A stretch of 6,361 nt of DNA from NCBI GenBank assembly GCA_027346125.1, contig DAIEST010000135.1, positions 1 through 6,361 of the forward strand, in the 5' to 3' direction. Positions 1 through 5,578 of this stretch are shown in pieces. Both the position numbers and the translations under genes were made by a program. Source of the DNA: Leptospirillum sp. GTDB taxonomy: Bacteria > Nitrospirota > Leptospirillia > Leptospirillales > Leptospirillaceae. The stretch's first letter is position 1. Each line of letters opens with the position of its first letter. The notes beneath the pieces are model-generated. The model was not told the origin of the DNA. It made no database searches and was given only the letters and a program-made list of their open reading frames with translations.

Positions 1-46
1 TTCATTAGTTTTGCCCGTGGGGTGATCTCCCGGGTGACGTTAGCTG

Positions 47-784
47 GTGGGGAAGAGGATCAGCCATTGGGCAGGAAGATATTCACCGGACCCGTATGGG
101 AATCTCTTCCGAAAGGAAGGGGAGATGCTTCTACTTGAAGGAGTGGATGCGCTTCATGAGGCTCTCTGGATGCAGGGAGAAAACCCGTTTTCCCCGAGAG
201 TGACGTTCTTTCTCAGGAAAGAGGGGGAGCGAATTTCTGTTTCTCCCTGCAGGATCCGGACTCTGCTGGAAGAAAAACAGGCTGTTCCGGACGATTTCAT
301 TTGTGAGATTGTTTGTGTCTGGGACATTCTTCCTCCTCAGGAACCGAATCCGGCGCTCGCCTTTTATCCCGCTGGCGACCTGATGATCATCCGGAACCGG
401 TTTTTTGGTGAAGAACTTGTCTGTCGTGATGCAAATGATTCGAATGACCGGTGGTTCGCCACGCCAAGATCTGCCTTCGAAAGCGCATCCAGTTGGGCCA
501 AATCCACTCCTGTGCTCGAATCGGAGTACTCGATCGACGAGTTTCTGAACAAATTGTTTCCCCGGATCTTTTTCAGAGCCGGATCCTGGAAAAATGATTG
601 CGTCCTGCTGCGATATTCGAAGGAGCTTTCTGAAACGCTGATCCGGATATTCGGTCTGAATCCGGACGACCTCCAGAAAGCAGCTGAAGAGAGTTCCATG
701 AACTTTTTGAGAGAGGAAGACAGCAGGGGCCAGCCGGACGGGATCCTGTTCGATACGGTTCTTGAATGCCTTCGGAGGAAATAG
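47..784 (+). CDS. Unrecognised conserved-looking protein, about 245 aa
   Basis: I do not recognise this protein. It is soluble-looking: no signal peptide and no membrane segment, mixed charged and hydrophobic composition, an acidic region around residues 125-165 and a helical C-terminus (SKELSETLIRIFGLNPDD, then a Glu-rich helix). The N-terminus reads G-N-L-F-R-K-E-G-E-M-L-L-L-E-G-V-D-A-L, a hairpin-then-helix pattern loosely like small phage baseplate proteins (gp25/gp46-like), but the rest does not resemble them, so I give no function. The start is uncertain. GTG 47 has no Shine-Dalgarno and lies just after an in-frame TAG (41-43). ATG 125 has AGGA at 114-117 seven bases upstream and would give 219 aa. 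I kept GTG 47 because the pattern above continues across residue 27. The TAG stop (782-784) is closely followed by a small gene on the same strand, suggesting an operon. Confidence 0.7.
   Translation: MGKRISHWAGRYSPDPYGNLFRKEGEMLLLEGVDALHEALWMQGENPFSPRVTFFLRKEGERISVSPCRIRTLLEEKQAVPDDFICEIVCVWDILPPQEPNPALAFYPAGDLMIIRNRFFGEELVCRDANDSNDRWFATPRSAFESASSWAKSTPVLESEYSIDEFLNKLFPRIFFRAGSWKNDCVLLRYSKELSETLIRIFGLNPDDLQKAAEESSMNFLREEDSRGQPDGILFDTVLECLRRK
114..127 (+). promoter_or_regulatory. Shine-Dalgarno plus internal ATG: alternative start of the 245-aa gene
   Basis: AGGA at 114-117 inside a purine run (111-124) sits seven bases before ATG 125-127, in frame with the gene above. It is the best ribosome-binding site near this gene's 5' end and argues for a 219-aa product. 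If used, positions 1-124 would be upstream sequence or the end of another gene. Confidence 0.4.
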
Positions 785-815
785 CGTTTTGGGGAAGGAT
801 GAGGAGGGCGGTGGG

Positions 816-1037
816 ATGCGGAGCTTTCCAAAGGCGGGTTCGTTGATGTTCAACTCTCACGGAACGGGGCTCAGTCACTTCCCTGAAAATACTGTGCTTT
901 TTCTTCGGGGGGGCCGGATCCTTTTCTTTACTCCGATGAAGTCTTATCTGGTAAAGAGAATCCTGAAGAAGGAAGGGATCAGGAGAAGGAAGACATTGCG
1001 GAAGATGATTGGCAGGGTTCTCCGTCTGCGTTTTTGA
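816..1037 (+). CDS. Small basic hypothetical protein, 73 aa
   Basis: An open frame ending in TGA at 1035-1037. ATG 816 is preceded by GAGGAGG (801-807) with an eight-base spacer. A second candidate start, TTG 789, has GGAGGA at 774-779 nine bases upstream and would give 82 aa. The protein has a central hydrophobic stretch (NTVLFLRGGRILFF) and a very basic C-terminal third rich in Lys and Arg (KSYLVKRILKKEG onward). This might bind nucleic acid or lie at the membrane, but no family is recognised. It follows the 245-aa gene closely on the same strand, and both candidate ribosome sites are good, which is the main support. It is short and has no recognised homologue, so it could be a chance open frame. 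Confidence 0.45.
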   Translation: MRSFPKAGSLMFNSHGTGLSHFPENTVLFLRGGRILFFTPMKSYLVKRILKKEGIRRRKTLRKMIGRVLRLRF

Positions 1038-1059
1038 ACTCGGGTCGTGTCGGGGCATT

Positions 1060-1078
1060 CCTTCCTGTATCAGGAAGG
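1060..1078. repeat. Perfect 8-bp inverted repeat, 3-nt loop, at convergent gene ends
   Basis: CCTTCCTG (1060-1067), loop TAT, CAGGAAGG (1071-1078). It sits between the end of the small plus-strand gene (1037) and the end of the minus-strand SDR gene, whose TGA stop (1070-1072) lies within it. The stem could act as a bidirectional terminator or 3' stabiliser, but neither strand has a T tract after it, so intrinsic termination is doubtful. Confidence 0.4.
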
Positions 1079-1861
1079 GGAGTGGGGAGGGTTTTCATTT
1101 CTGAAATGAAAAAAAATCTGCTCCCGGAGTCGGGAAGGGAGGATCGAAAGGATTCGAAGCGGAATGGCCAGCGATCTGGGAAAATTCAGGACCGGAGGTT
1201 TTCCTTTGGACCTCTTCCGGATGATCCGGGCCGCTTCCGGGGCATCAATGATGAACGGCATCGGGTAAGGGTTGTTTCTGGTCATCTCGGTCCGGATGAA
1301 GCCGGGATTGACAGTGGTTAACGAAACTCCGTGGGGGATGAGGTCGAACCGCAGCGACCCGCACCAGGCATTGAGCGCCGATTTGGATGCGCAGTACCCT
1401 CCGGCTCCAGGGAGCGGAAGAAAGGACGCCAGGCTCGAGATGACGAGGATGTGTCCCTTCTTTTGCCTGATGAGCCCGGGAAGAAAAGGGAGGATGGTAT
1501 TTCGGGCTCCGTGATAGTTGACGGCCATGATCTCGTCGTCATCGGTCCCGGCCTCGGGTCCGGTCTTCCCCCGGATTCCTGCATTGGCGATGATGATATC
1601 GGGGAGTCCTGCGGTCGAGATGTGGGCTGATGCGGTTCTTTCCATGAACGACCTGTCCCGGACATCTCCCGCATAGAGGAACGGGATGGCCCCTCTTCGG
1701 CTCAGTTCTTCTGAAAGCCTCTGAAGTTCAGTCGCCCTCCGGGCAACGATGCCTATCCGGATTCCATGTGTCGCCCACTCCAGGGCCATCGCCCGGCCAA
1801 GTCCCGATGATGCGCCAGTGATGAAGAGATTGGCAGGGGAGGAGGCATATCCGGGTGTCAT
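1070..1861 (-). CDS. Short-chain dehydrogenase/reductase (SDR), 263 aa
   Basis: Classical SDR, a cytoplasmic NAD(P)-dependent oxidoreductase with a single Rossmann domain. Visible motifs: cofactor loop TGASSGLG (residues 15-22), Arg-Arg after the second strand (41-42), which often favours NADPH, the D66-V67 adenine pocket, NAG (93-95), catalytic N115, S142/S143, Y156 and K160 (YCASK), and the PGFIRTEM strand (186-193). Length is normal for the family. The frame stays open upstream to 1990, but ATG 1861 is chosen because it lies just before the Rossmann fold and has AGGA about seven bases upstream; an earlier start would add 43 unlikely residues. The C-terminus is hydrophobic and basic after the fold, seen in some SDRs of the DltE/YqjQ kind, and might touch the membrane. 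The substrate cannot be told. It is divergent from era, with no functional link to it. Confidence 0.9.
   Translation of the reverse strand: MTPGYASSPANLFITGASSGLGRAMALEWATHGIRIGIVARRATELQRLSEELSRRGAIPFLYAGDVRDRSFMERTASAHISTAGLPDIIIANAGIRGKTGPEAGTDDDEIMAVNYHGARNTILPFLPGLIRQKKGHILVISSLASFLPLPGAGGYCASKSALNAWCGSLRFDLIPHGVSLTTVNPGFIRTEMTRNNPYPMPFIIDAPEAARIIRKRSKGKPPVLNFPRSLAIPLRILSILPSRLREQIFFHFRNENPPHSPS
1092..1112. repeat. Perfect 9-bp inverted repeat inside the SDR 3' end
   Basis: TTTTCATTT (1092-1100), loop CTG, AAATGAAAA (1104-1112), followed on the plus strand by more A residues. It lies in the codons for the last residues of the SDR (FHFRNEN). On the coding strand the T run precedes rather than follows the stem, so it is not a standard terminator. 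With the stem at 1060-1078 it makes two hairpins within about 55 bp of the gene's end. Confidence 0.4.
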
Positions 1862-1893
1862 CGAGATTCCTGTCGCGGTTGGATGTTTTGCGG

Positions 1894-1921
1894 TTTTTGT
1901 ATCAAGGGCTTCGGGTATGAT
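1894..1921 (+). promoter_or_regulatory. Candidate era-recO promoter
   Basis: TTTTTG (1894-1899), a 16-base spacer, then TATGAT (1916-1921), about 90 bp before the era ATG. The -10 is a good sigma-70 match and the -35 is poor. Read by eye only; it lies in the only intergenic space available to drive era and recO. Confidence 0.35.
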
Positions 1922-1946
1922 AGTCTTGAAGACTGAAGAAATCCAA
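1917..1946 (-). promoter_or_regulatory. Candidate divergent promoter for the SDR gene
   Basis: On the minus strand, TTGGAT (complement of 1941-1946), an 18-base spacer and TATCAT (complement of 1917-1922), about 55 bp before the SDR ATG. Its -10 overlaps the plus-strand -10 candidate, so the two promoters would compete for polymerase. Confidence 0.3.
1922..1934. repeat. Short palindrome in the divergent promoter region
   Basis: AGTCTT, G, AAGACT: perfect 6-bp arms around one base, immediately downstream of the candidate era -10 and inside the spacer of the candidate SDR promoter. The position suits an operator, but a 13-bp palindrome can occur by chance and no regulator gene is nearby. Confidence 0.3.
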
Positions 1947-2011
1947 GAAAATCCGACTCCACCATGAGCAGGGAACATTCTGCTGATCACCTGAAAGTAG
2001 ACGCCTGAAAA

Positions 2012-2977
2012 ATGACCTCGCCTGAACTGTCCTCAAATGAAACAACATCAGTATCCGATCCGTCCGGAGAGAATTTCAGAAGCGGCTTCGTCGCCCTGGT
2101 CGGACTTCCCAACTCCGGAAAATCCACGCTGGTCAACGCCCTTGTCGGGGAGAAGATTTCTGCGACCTCTCCCGTGGCCCAGACGACCCGTACCCTGATC
2201 CAGGGAATCCTGACGTCGCCGAAGGGACAGGTCGTTTTCTTTGACACCCCGGGATTTCATCGTCTTCCTCATGCCTTCAACCATCTGATGGGAACGGTCT
2301 CGAAAGAAGCGATCATGTCGGCGAACGTTGTGGTTTGGGTCGTCGGGCTCGAGCCCTTTCCATCTCAAGCGGAAGTGGAGCGGATGAGGCAGATCCTTCT
2401 ACCGTCTCTTGGGGAAAAACCCCTTATTATTGCGGCGACAAAGATGGACCGCCCCAAGTCCCAGGGAATGATCCCGAGACTTCTGGAGATTGAAAAATGG
2501 GGTTTCCCGGCGGAAATCATTCCTGTATCCGGACTAAAGTCGATCAATCTCGACCGGTTCGTGGATCTGCTTTTCGAGCGGCTTCCGCAGGGAGAAGCCC
2601 TTTTCAGTCCGGACTGGTATACCAATCAGACGGTCCGGCAGCTGGCCCGGGAGTTTATCCAGGAAAAAATTTTCAGGCAGCTTAGAGAGGAAGTGCCACA
2701 CCAATCGGCTGTTCTGATCGAAGAGTTCGAGGAGGCGTCGAATCCTGGCGATGTTACCCGGATTACCGGCTCGATCCTGGTCGAGAGAACCTCCCAGAAA
2801 GGGATCCTGATCGGTCAGGGCGGAGAACGCGTCCGGGAGATCAGCCAGGCGGCGCGCCTTGAAATCGAGCGGCTGATTGGCGGAAAGGTCTTTCTGCGGC
2901 TTGATGTCCGGGTGGCCGAAGGGTGGCGAGAGAATCCCCGGAAGCTCAGGGAACTGGGTTACATGCCGGATCGTTAG
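2012..2977 (+). CDS. era: GTPase Era, 321 aa
   Basis: Era binds 16S rRNA near its 3' end and couples GTP hydrolysis to 30S subunit maturation. The G domain shows G1 GLPNSGKST (31-39), switch threonines QTTR (57-60), G3 DTPG (78-81), G4 TKMD (143-146) and G5 SGL (173-175). The C-terminal KH domain has the GxxG loop in ILIGQGGERV (265-274), and the Era-typical end V-F-L-R-L-D-V-R-V, then W-R and L-G-Y, is intact. G4 has Thr where most Era proteins have Asn, a tolerated variant in some GTPases. The start is fixed: an in-frame TGA lies at 2006-2008 and no ATG, GTG or TTG occurs between ATG 2012 and the P-loop. This leaves about 20 extra Ser/Thr/Glu-rich residues before the usual N-terminus. The Shine-Dalgarno is weak. 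recO begins 11 bp after the stop. rnc, often next to era, is not here. Confidence 0.97.
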   Translation: MTSPELSSNETTSVSDPSGENFRSGFVALVGLPNSGKSTLVNALVGEKISATSPVAQTTRTLIQGILTSPKGQVVFFDTPGFHRLPHAFNHLMGTVSKEAIMSANVVVWVVGLEPFPSQAEVERMRQILLPSLGEKPLIIAATKMDRPKSQGMIPRLLEIEKWGFPAEIIPVSGLKSINLDRFVDLLFERLPQGEALFSPDWYTNQTVRQLAREFIQEKIFRQLREEVPHQSAVLIEEFEEASNPGDVTRITGSILVERTSQKGILIGQGGERVREISQAARLEIERLIGGKVFLRLDVRVAEGWRENPRKLRELGYMPDR

Positions 2978-2988
2978 GGGATGGTATC

Positions 2989-3732
2989 GTGGAACAGGAA
3001 GCGCTGATCCTTCGATCCGTTCGATATGCCGAACACGACCGGGTCGTCACGTTCTTTTCCGCGCAGGAAGGTCTTCTGACAGGATTTGCAAGGGGTTCGG
3101 CGGGGCTTGGAAACCGGTTCGGTGCCTCATTCGAGCCGCTGACCCTCTCCCATGTTCTGGGCCGTCACCACGTGGAAGGGACGCTGTTCCGTCTGCACAA
3201 GGCTTCGATCATCAATGCATTCTCTTCGCTGAAGTCGGACCTCGACCGCTTCTACTGGGCCGGTTTCGCGGTCCGTGTCCTTCTTGCCCTCCTTCCCCCG
3301 GCCCATCCCGAACCATCCCTTTTCAGTCTTTCGATCCGCTACCTGAACGATCTGTCCTCCCCGGAATGCTCCCCGGCCGGAGCCTGGATCCGGTTCGCGA
3401 GTCGGGCCCTGGGTATTCTGGGGTACGGGATCCATTCCGGAGCGTGTTCTTCTTGCCATCAGCAGGATCGGACAGGGCCGATCATATACCAGGTGTCGGA
3501 TGGACGGATTCTGTGTCCATTCTGTTCCCAGGGCGAAGAAAAGCAATCATGGGTGAAGACGGATGCGGAAATCCTGTTTTTGCTGGAACGGGTGGGAGAG
3601 GTGGACAATCAAGGGGACGGGGAGATTCCGGGGGAACGGTTGGGTCCCGTGGCCGGGTTTCTTGATCAGGTGTTCAGTTGCCGTGTTCCGGGGTGGAAAG
3701 AGATCTCCTCCCTTCCTCTTCCGATCCGGTGA
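2989..3732 (+). CDS. recO: DNA repair protein RecO, 247 aa
   Basis: RecO works with RecR (and RecF) to load RecA on SSB-coated single-stranded DNA and anneals complementary strands. The N-terminal OB-fold is recognisable (EQEALILRSVRYAEHDRVV, then F-S-A-Q-E-G-L-L-T-G-F-A-R-G, about residues 2-36), followed by a helical domain with a zinc site C153-x2-C156 and C176-x2-C179, as in many RecO proteins. Length is typical. The frame is open further upstream inside era, but GTG 2989 is chosen: AGGGGA lies about seven bases before it and the protein then begins with the canonical first strand; an upstream start would overlap era by about 55 bp. It is 11 bp after era and probably in the same transcript, a pairing common in bacteria. 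It converges on the minus-strand cluster with only 23 bp between stops. Confidence 0.95.
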   Translation: MEQEALILRSVRYAEHDRVVTFFSAQEGLLTGFARGSAGLGNRFGASFEPLTLSHVLGRHHVEGTLFRLHKASIINAFSSLKSDLDRFYWAGFAVRVLLALLPPAHPEPSLFSLSIRYLNDLSSPECSPAGAWIRFASRALGILGYGIHSGACSSCHQQDRTGPIIYQVSDGRILCPFCSQGEEKQSWVKTDAEILFLLERVGEVDNQGDGEIPGERLGPVAGFLDQVFSCRVPGWKEISSLPLPIR

Positions 3733-3755
3733 TTCATCCGCTCCGGTTCGATCGG
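3721..3755. terminator. Possible imperfect bidirectional hairpin between recO and the barrel gene
   Basis: CCGATC-CGG (3721-3729) can pair with CCG (3743-3745) and GATCGG (3750-3755), with a four-base bulge. The loop contains the recO stop, and the stem ends directly before the stop of the minus-strand gene (3756-3758). The position suits shared termination of convergent genes, but there is no T tract on either side, so this is weak. Confidence 0.25.
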
Positions 3756-4397
3756 TCAGAACTGGAAGAAATGTACCCCGAACGACGTGATGAACATGAC
3801 AAGCGGTCCGGACTGGGCTGGAGGATAGGCTCCGAATGCGAGCGGCATGGCTCCAATCCGTTCTTCGAAGAAAAACTCCTTCAGGCTGAATCCCCCTCCT
3901 GCTTCAACATATGGCTCCATGTTCGGGTGACTGTTCCCATAGGCGAACTCGAAGGCTGTTCCCGCGGCGGCATCGACAAAAAATGTATTTTTTTTGGCAG
4001 TGCGATAAATGATATGCGACAATCCGACGGTCACGGGGACAATGGAAACGAGGCCCGATGTATTGGCTTCATAGGTAACCGTATTGATTCCGGGATAGGT
4101 CGCGGTCGGAAAGAAATGGGCTCCGCCCGACAGGGTGGCAGACCAGTCCGGAATAATCTCCCAGAGAAGCCGTATGTCACCGCCGCCCCCAACGATTCCC
4201 TGGTTCTGGAGCGGGGAGATGGGGATCAGGTCCAGATCTCCCAGAAACTGAAGGTCCACCGCCATGGCCGGCTGGATCGCGGGGAGATTTCCGAAGAGCA
4301 GAAATGCGACCATGACGGTCAGATATCTGCCTCTCGTGAAGATTTTGAGGGATCGGGACAAGAAAGACGAGCGACGGAAGCAGGGATGAGAACTCAA
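3756..4397 (-). CDS. Putative exported outer-membrane beta-barrel protein, 213 aa
   Basis: I do not recognise the family. Residues 1-46 look like a long signal peptide: an Arg/Lys-rich n-region (about 8-24), a hydrophobic core L-T-V-M-V-A-F-L-L-F-G and a cleavage site A-M-A before V47. The mature part of about 167 aa has alternating polar and hydrophobic strands, many Gly and aromatic residues (GIVGGGGDIRLLWEIIPDW, LSGGAHFFP, YVEAGGGFSLKEFFF) and ends in V-H-F-F-Q-F; a terminal Phe is the usual signature for Bam-dependent barrel insertion. An eight-stranded barrel would fit the size. The start is TTG 4397, overlapping the preceding stop as TTGA, with a strong GGGGGGAGG (complement of 4402-4410) four bases upstream. 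The only in-frame ATG (residue 29) would remove the basic n-region. It is translationally coupled to the four-TM protein, so a joint envelope role is likely. Confidence 0.8.
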   Translation of the reverse strand: MSSHPCFRRSSFLSRSLKIFTRGRYLTVMVAFLLFGNLPAIQPAMAVDLQFLGDLDLIPISPLQNQGIVGGGGDIRLLWEIIPDWSATLSGGAHFFPTATYPGINTVTYEANTSGLVSIVPVTVGLSHIIYRTAKKNTFFVDAAAGTAFEFAYGNSHPNMEPYVEAGGGFSLKEFFFEERIGAMPLAFGAYPPAQSGPLVMFITSFGVHFFQF

Positions 4398-5488
4398 GAG
4401 ACCTCCCCCCAGGTTTTGGGACGGGAATCCGTACGCCTGGGATTATAAGAGATGCCTTTCAGGAAAAAGGCGATCGAGAAAAGGGTCATTCCCGCAAAAA
4501 GAGCTTTCGGGAACGGGGGTGAAGAAGGAAAAGCCCGGACGATCCAATCGCTCCGGACCAGTGTGCCGGTCATATCCTGCTTTTTCCCGGGGCTCCATAA
4601 CGTCAACCGGTATCTTCCGTCATCGGGAAGAAGGAGAAACGCTTGCGAATGGAACTTGTCCGGGACGATTCCTTCGAACAGTGTAGCGATCCTCCCATAG
4701 TCGCTCCAGCTGTCGAGCCTGTGCCGGATAACCAGGAGTCCTCCACCCTGTCGGGAACGGGGGGCTTCCGGAAACAGTCGCACAGGATGGATTCCGCTGC
4801 GGCCTTCTGTTTCCTGTGTCGCATCGGAAACGGCGGATGATGTCTCTCCCGCCGTGAGGTGCCGGAGATTCCCCCCCGGAAGCGACAGGGAAAATCCTGT
4901 CAGAAGCATTCCGGATGTCAGAAGCAGAGGAAAAAGGATCCTGCCCGGGATGGTTTTTACGGAAAACAACCTTGTTTCGACAGGTGCGAAACCACGGGCG
5001 ATCCGTCCGGATGCCCATGCCAGAATCCCGATGAGGACAGCCAGAATGAGGTCGTTGCGGTAAAGACGCAACGGCGTTCGGACGACAATCGGAAAGGAGA
5101 GGATTGTCTTTGTTCCCAGGGGATCCCGGAGGCTGACAAGATATGACCCGGCATCCCAGAGGGAAAGGCGCAATCGGATGCCCTGCTTGCTGGAACTGAC
5201 GGGAATCGAAAGGATTGTTTCTCCGTCTGGCCAGTAGTGAGTCGAAAACGGGGCGGCACGTTCCTTGACCACTTCCAGAAGAAAGGTGTTGTCTGCGCCT
5301 TCTGACTGTTGTGGAAGGCGAGTCTCCGGGATCCGGATGGTGACCGGAGACTGAAGTCTTGGCTCTGCCGGATCGGCATACGCTCCGGGAGCAAACGAGT
5401 TTCGATATGAATGGATGGAAAGAGCCAAAAGGGCGAGAACAAGAAGTGCCGCAAATACGGGAAGGGAGGTGAACAGAATCTTTTTCAT
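4394..5488 (-). CDS. Four-TM inner-membrane protein with two periplasmic domains, 364 aa
   Basis: No family recognised. Hydrophobic segments at about residues 4-24, 146-162, 184-203 and 326-344 with positive-inside charges (MKK at the N-terminus, the Arg/Lys loop 162-183, the C-tail RRTDSRPK) predict both ends in the cytoplasm and two periplasmic domains, about 25-145 and 204-325. Both look like beta-sandwiches and share a similar turn: L-W-D-A-G-S-Y-L-V-S-L-R-D-P (110-123) and L-P-D-D-G-R-Y-R-L-T-L-W-S-P (287-300), each followed by a TM segment, which suggests an internal duplication. No catalytic motif, haem site or Cys pair is visible. ATG 5488 begins the typical M-K-K signal-anchor, although its Shine-Dalgarno is weak. 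It lies 90 bp after the DUF1207 gene and its stop overlaps the start of the barrel gene (TTGA), so the three are probably one transcript. Confidence 0.85.
   Translation of the reverse strand: MKKILFTSLPVFAALLVLALLALSIHSYRNSFAPGAYADPAEPRLQSPVTIRIPETRLPQQSEGADNTFLLEVVKERAAPFSTHYWPDGETILSIPVSSSKQGIRLRLSLWDAGSYLVSLRDPLGTKTILSFPIVVRTPLRLYRNDLILAVLIGILAWASGRIARGFAPVETRLFSVKTIPGRILFPLLLTSGMLLTGFSLSLPGGNLRHLTAGETSSAVSDATQETEGRSGIHPVRLFPEAPRSRQGGGLLVIRHRLDSWSDYGRIATLFEGIVPDKFHSQAFLLLPDDGRYRLTLWSPGKKQDMTGTLVRSDWIVRAFPSSPPFPKALFAGMTLFSIAFFLKGISYNPRRTDSRPKTWGEVS
4402..4410 (-). promoter_or_regulatory. Strong Shine-Dalgarno deciding a TTG start
   Basis: GGGGGGAGG on the minus strand, four bases before TTG 4397 and inside the last codons of the four-TM gene. 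It makes the TTG, rather than the ATG 28 codons later, the likely start of the barrel gene. Confidence 0.55.
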
Positions 5489-5578
5489 AATTACCGATCT
5501 TCAAAAGAACGTAAAAATTGGAAACCGGAAACGATTTCAACCTTTGGAAAAGCTCCCTCAATTCTTGTCATTCGACGT
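5489..5578 (-). other. Intergenic gap in the minus-strand cluster
   Basis: Ninety bases, AT-richer than the flanking genes, between the DUF1207 stop and the four-TM start. I see no clear hairpin with a T tract. TTGAAA followed 17-18 bases later by a T-rich stretch is too poor to call a promoter. Read-through from the DUF1207 gene is the simplest reading. Confidence 0.4.

Noticed and set aside
1..138. Frame-1 open stretch from the left edge to TGA 136-138, possibly the C-terminus of an upstream gene
   Set aside because: Forty-five codons without a stop are not unlikely by chance, no family is recognisable, and it conflicts with the GTG 47 frame. It is kept as a question in the findings, not as a feature.
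131..1058. Long minus-strand open frames opposite the 245-aa gene and the small gene
   Set aside because: Rich in Arg, Ser and Pro with no motif; they are shadows of the plus-strand genes.
1092..1116. Intrinsic terminator for the plus-strand genes at the 9-bp hairpin
   Set aside because: The stem is followed by A residues on the plus strand, not T, and it lies within the SDR coding sequence.
1034..1630. Plus-strand open frames inside the SDR region
   Set aside because: They run opposite a gene with a full set of SDR motifs and have shadow-like composition.
2877..3665. 262-aa plus-strand frame overlapping the end of era and most of recO
   Set aside because: Gly/Arg/Ser/Pro-rich; the overlapping frame carries clear RecO features, including the zinc cysteines.
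3678..4448. 256-aa plus-strand frame opposite the small barrel gene
   Set aside because: No motif and a charged, low-hydrophobic composition; the minus frame has a signal peptide, a terminal Phe and a coupled start.
4620..5561. 313-aa minus-strand frame overlapping the four-TM gene
   Set aside because: Composition is Arg/Ser/Pro/Gly-rich with no membrane pattern. The frame starting at 5488 has an M-K-K signal-anchor, a consistent topology and a stop-start overlap with the next gene.
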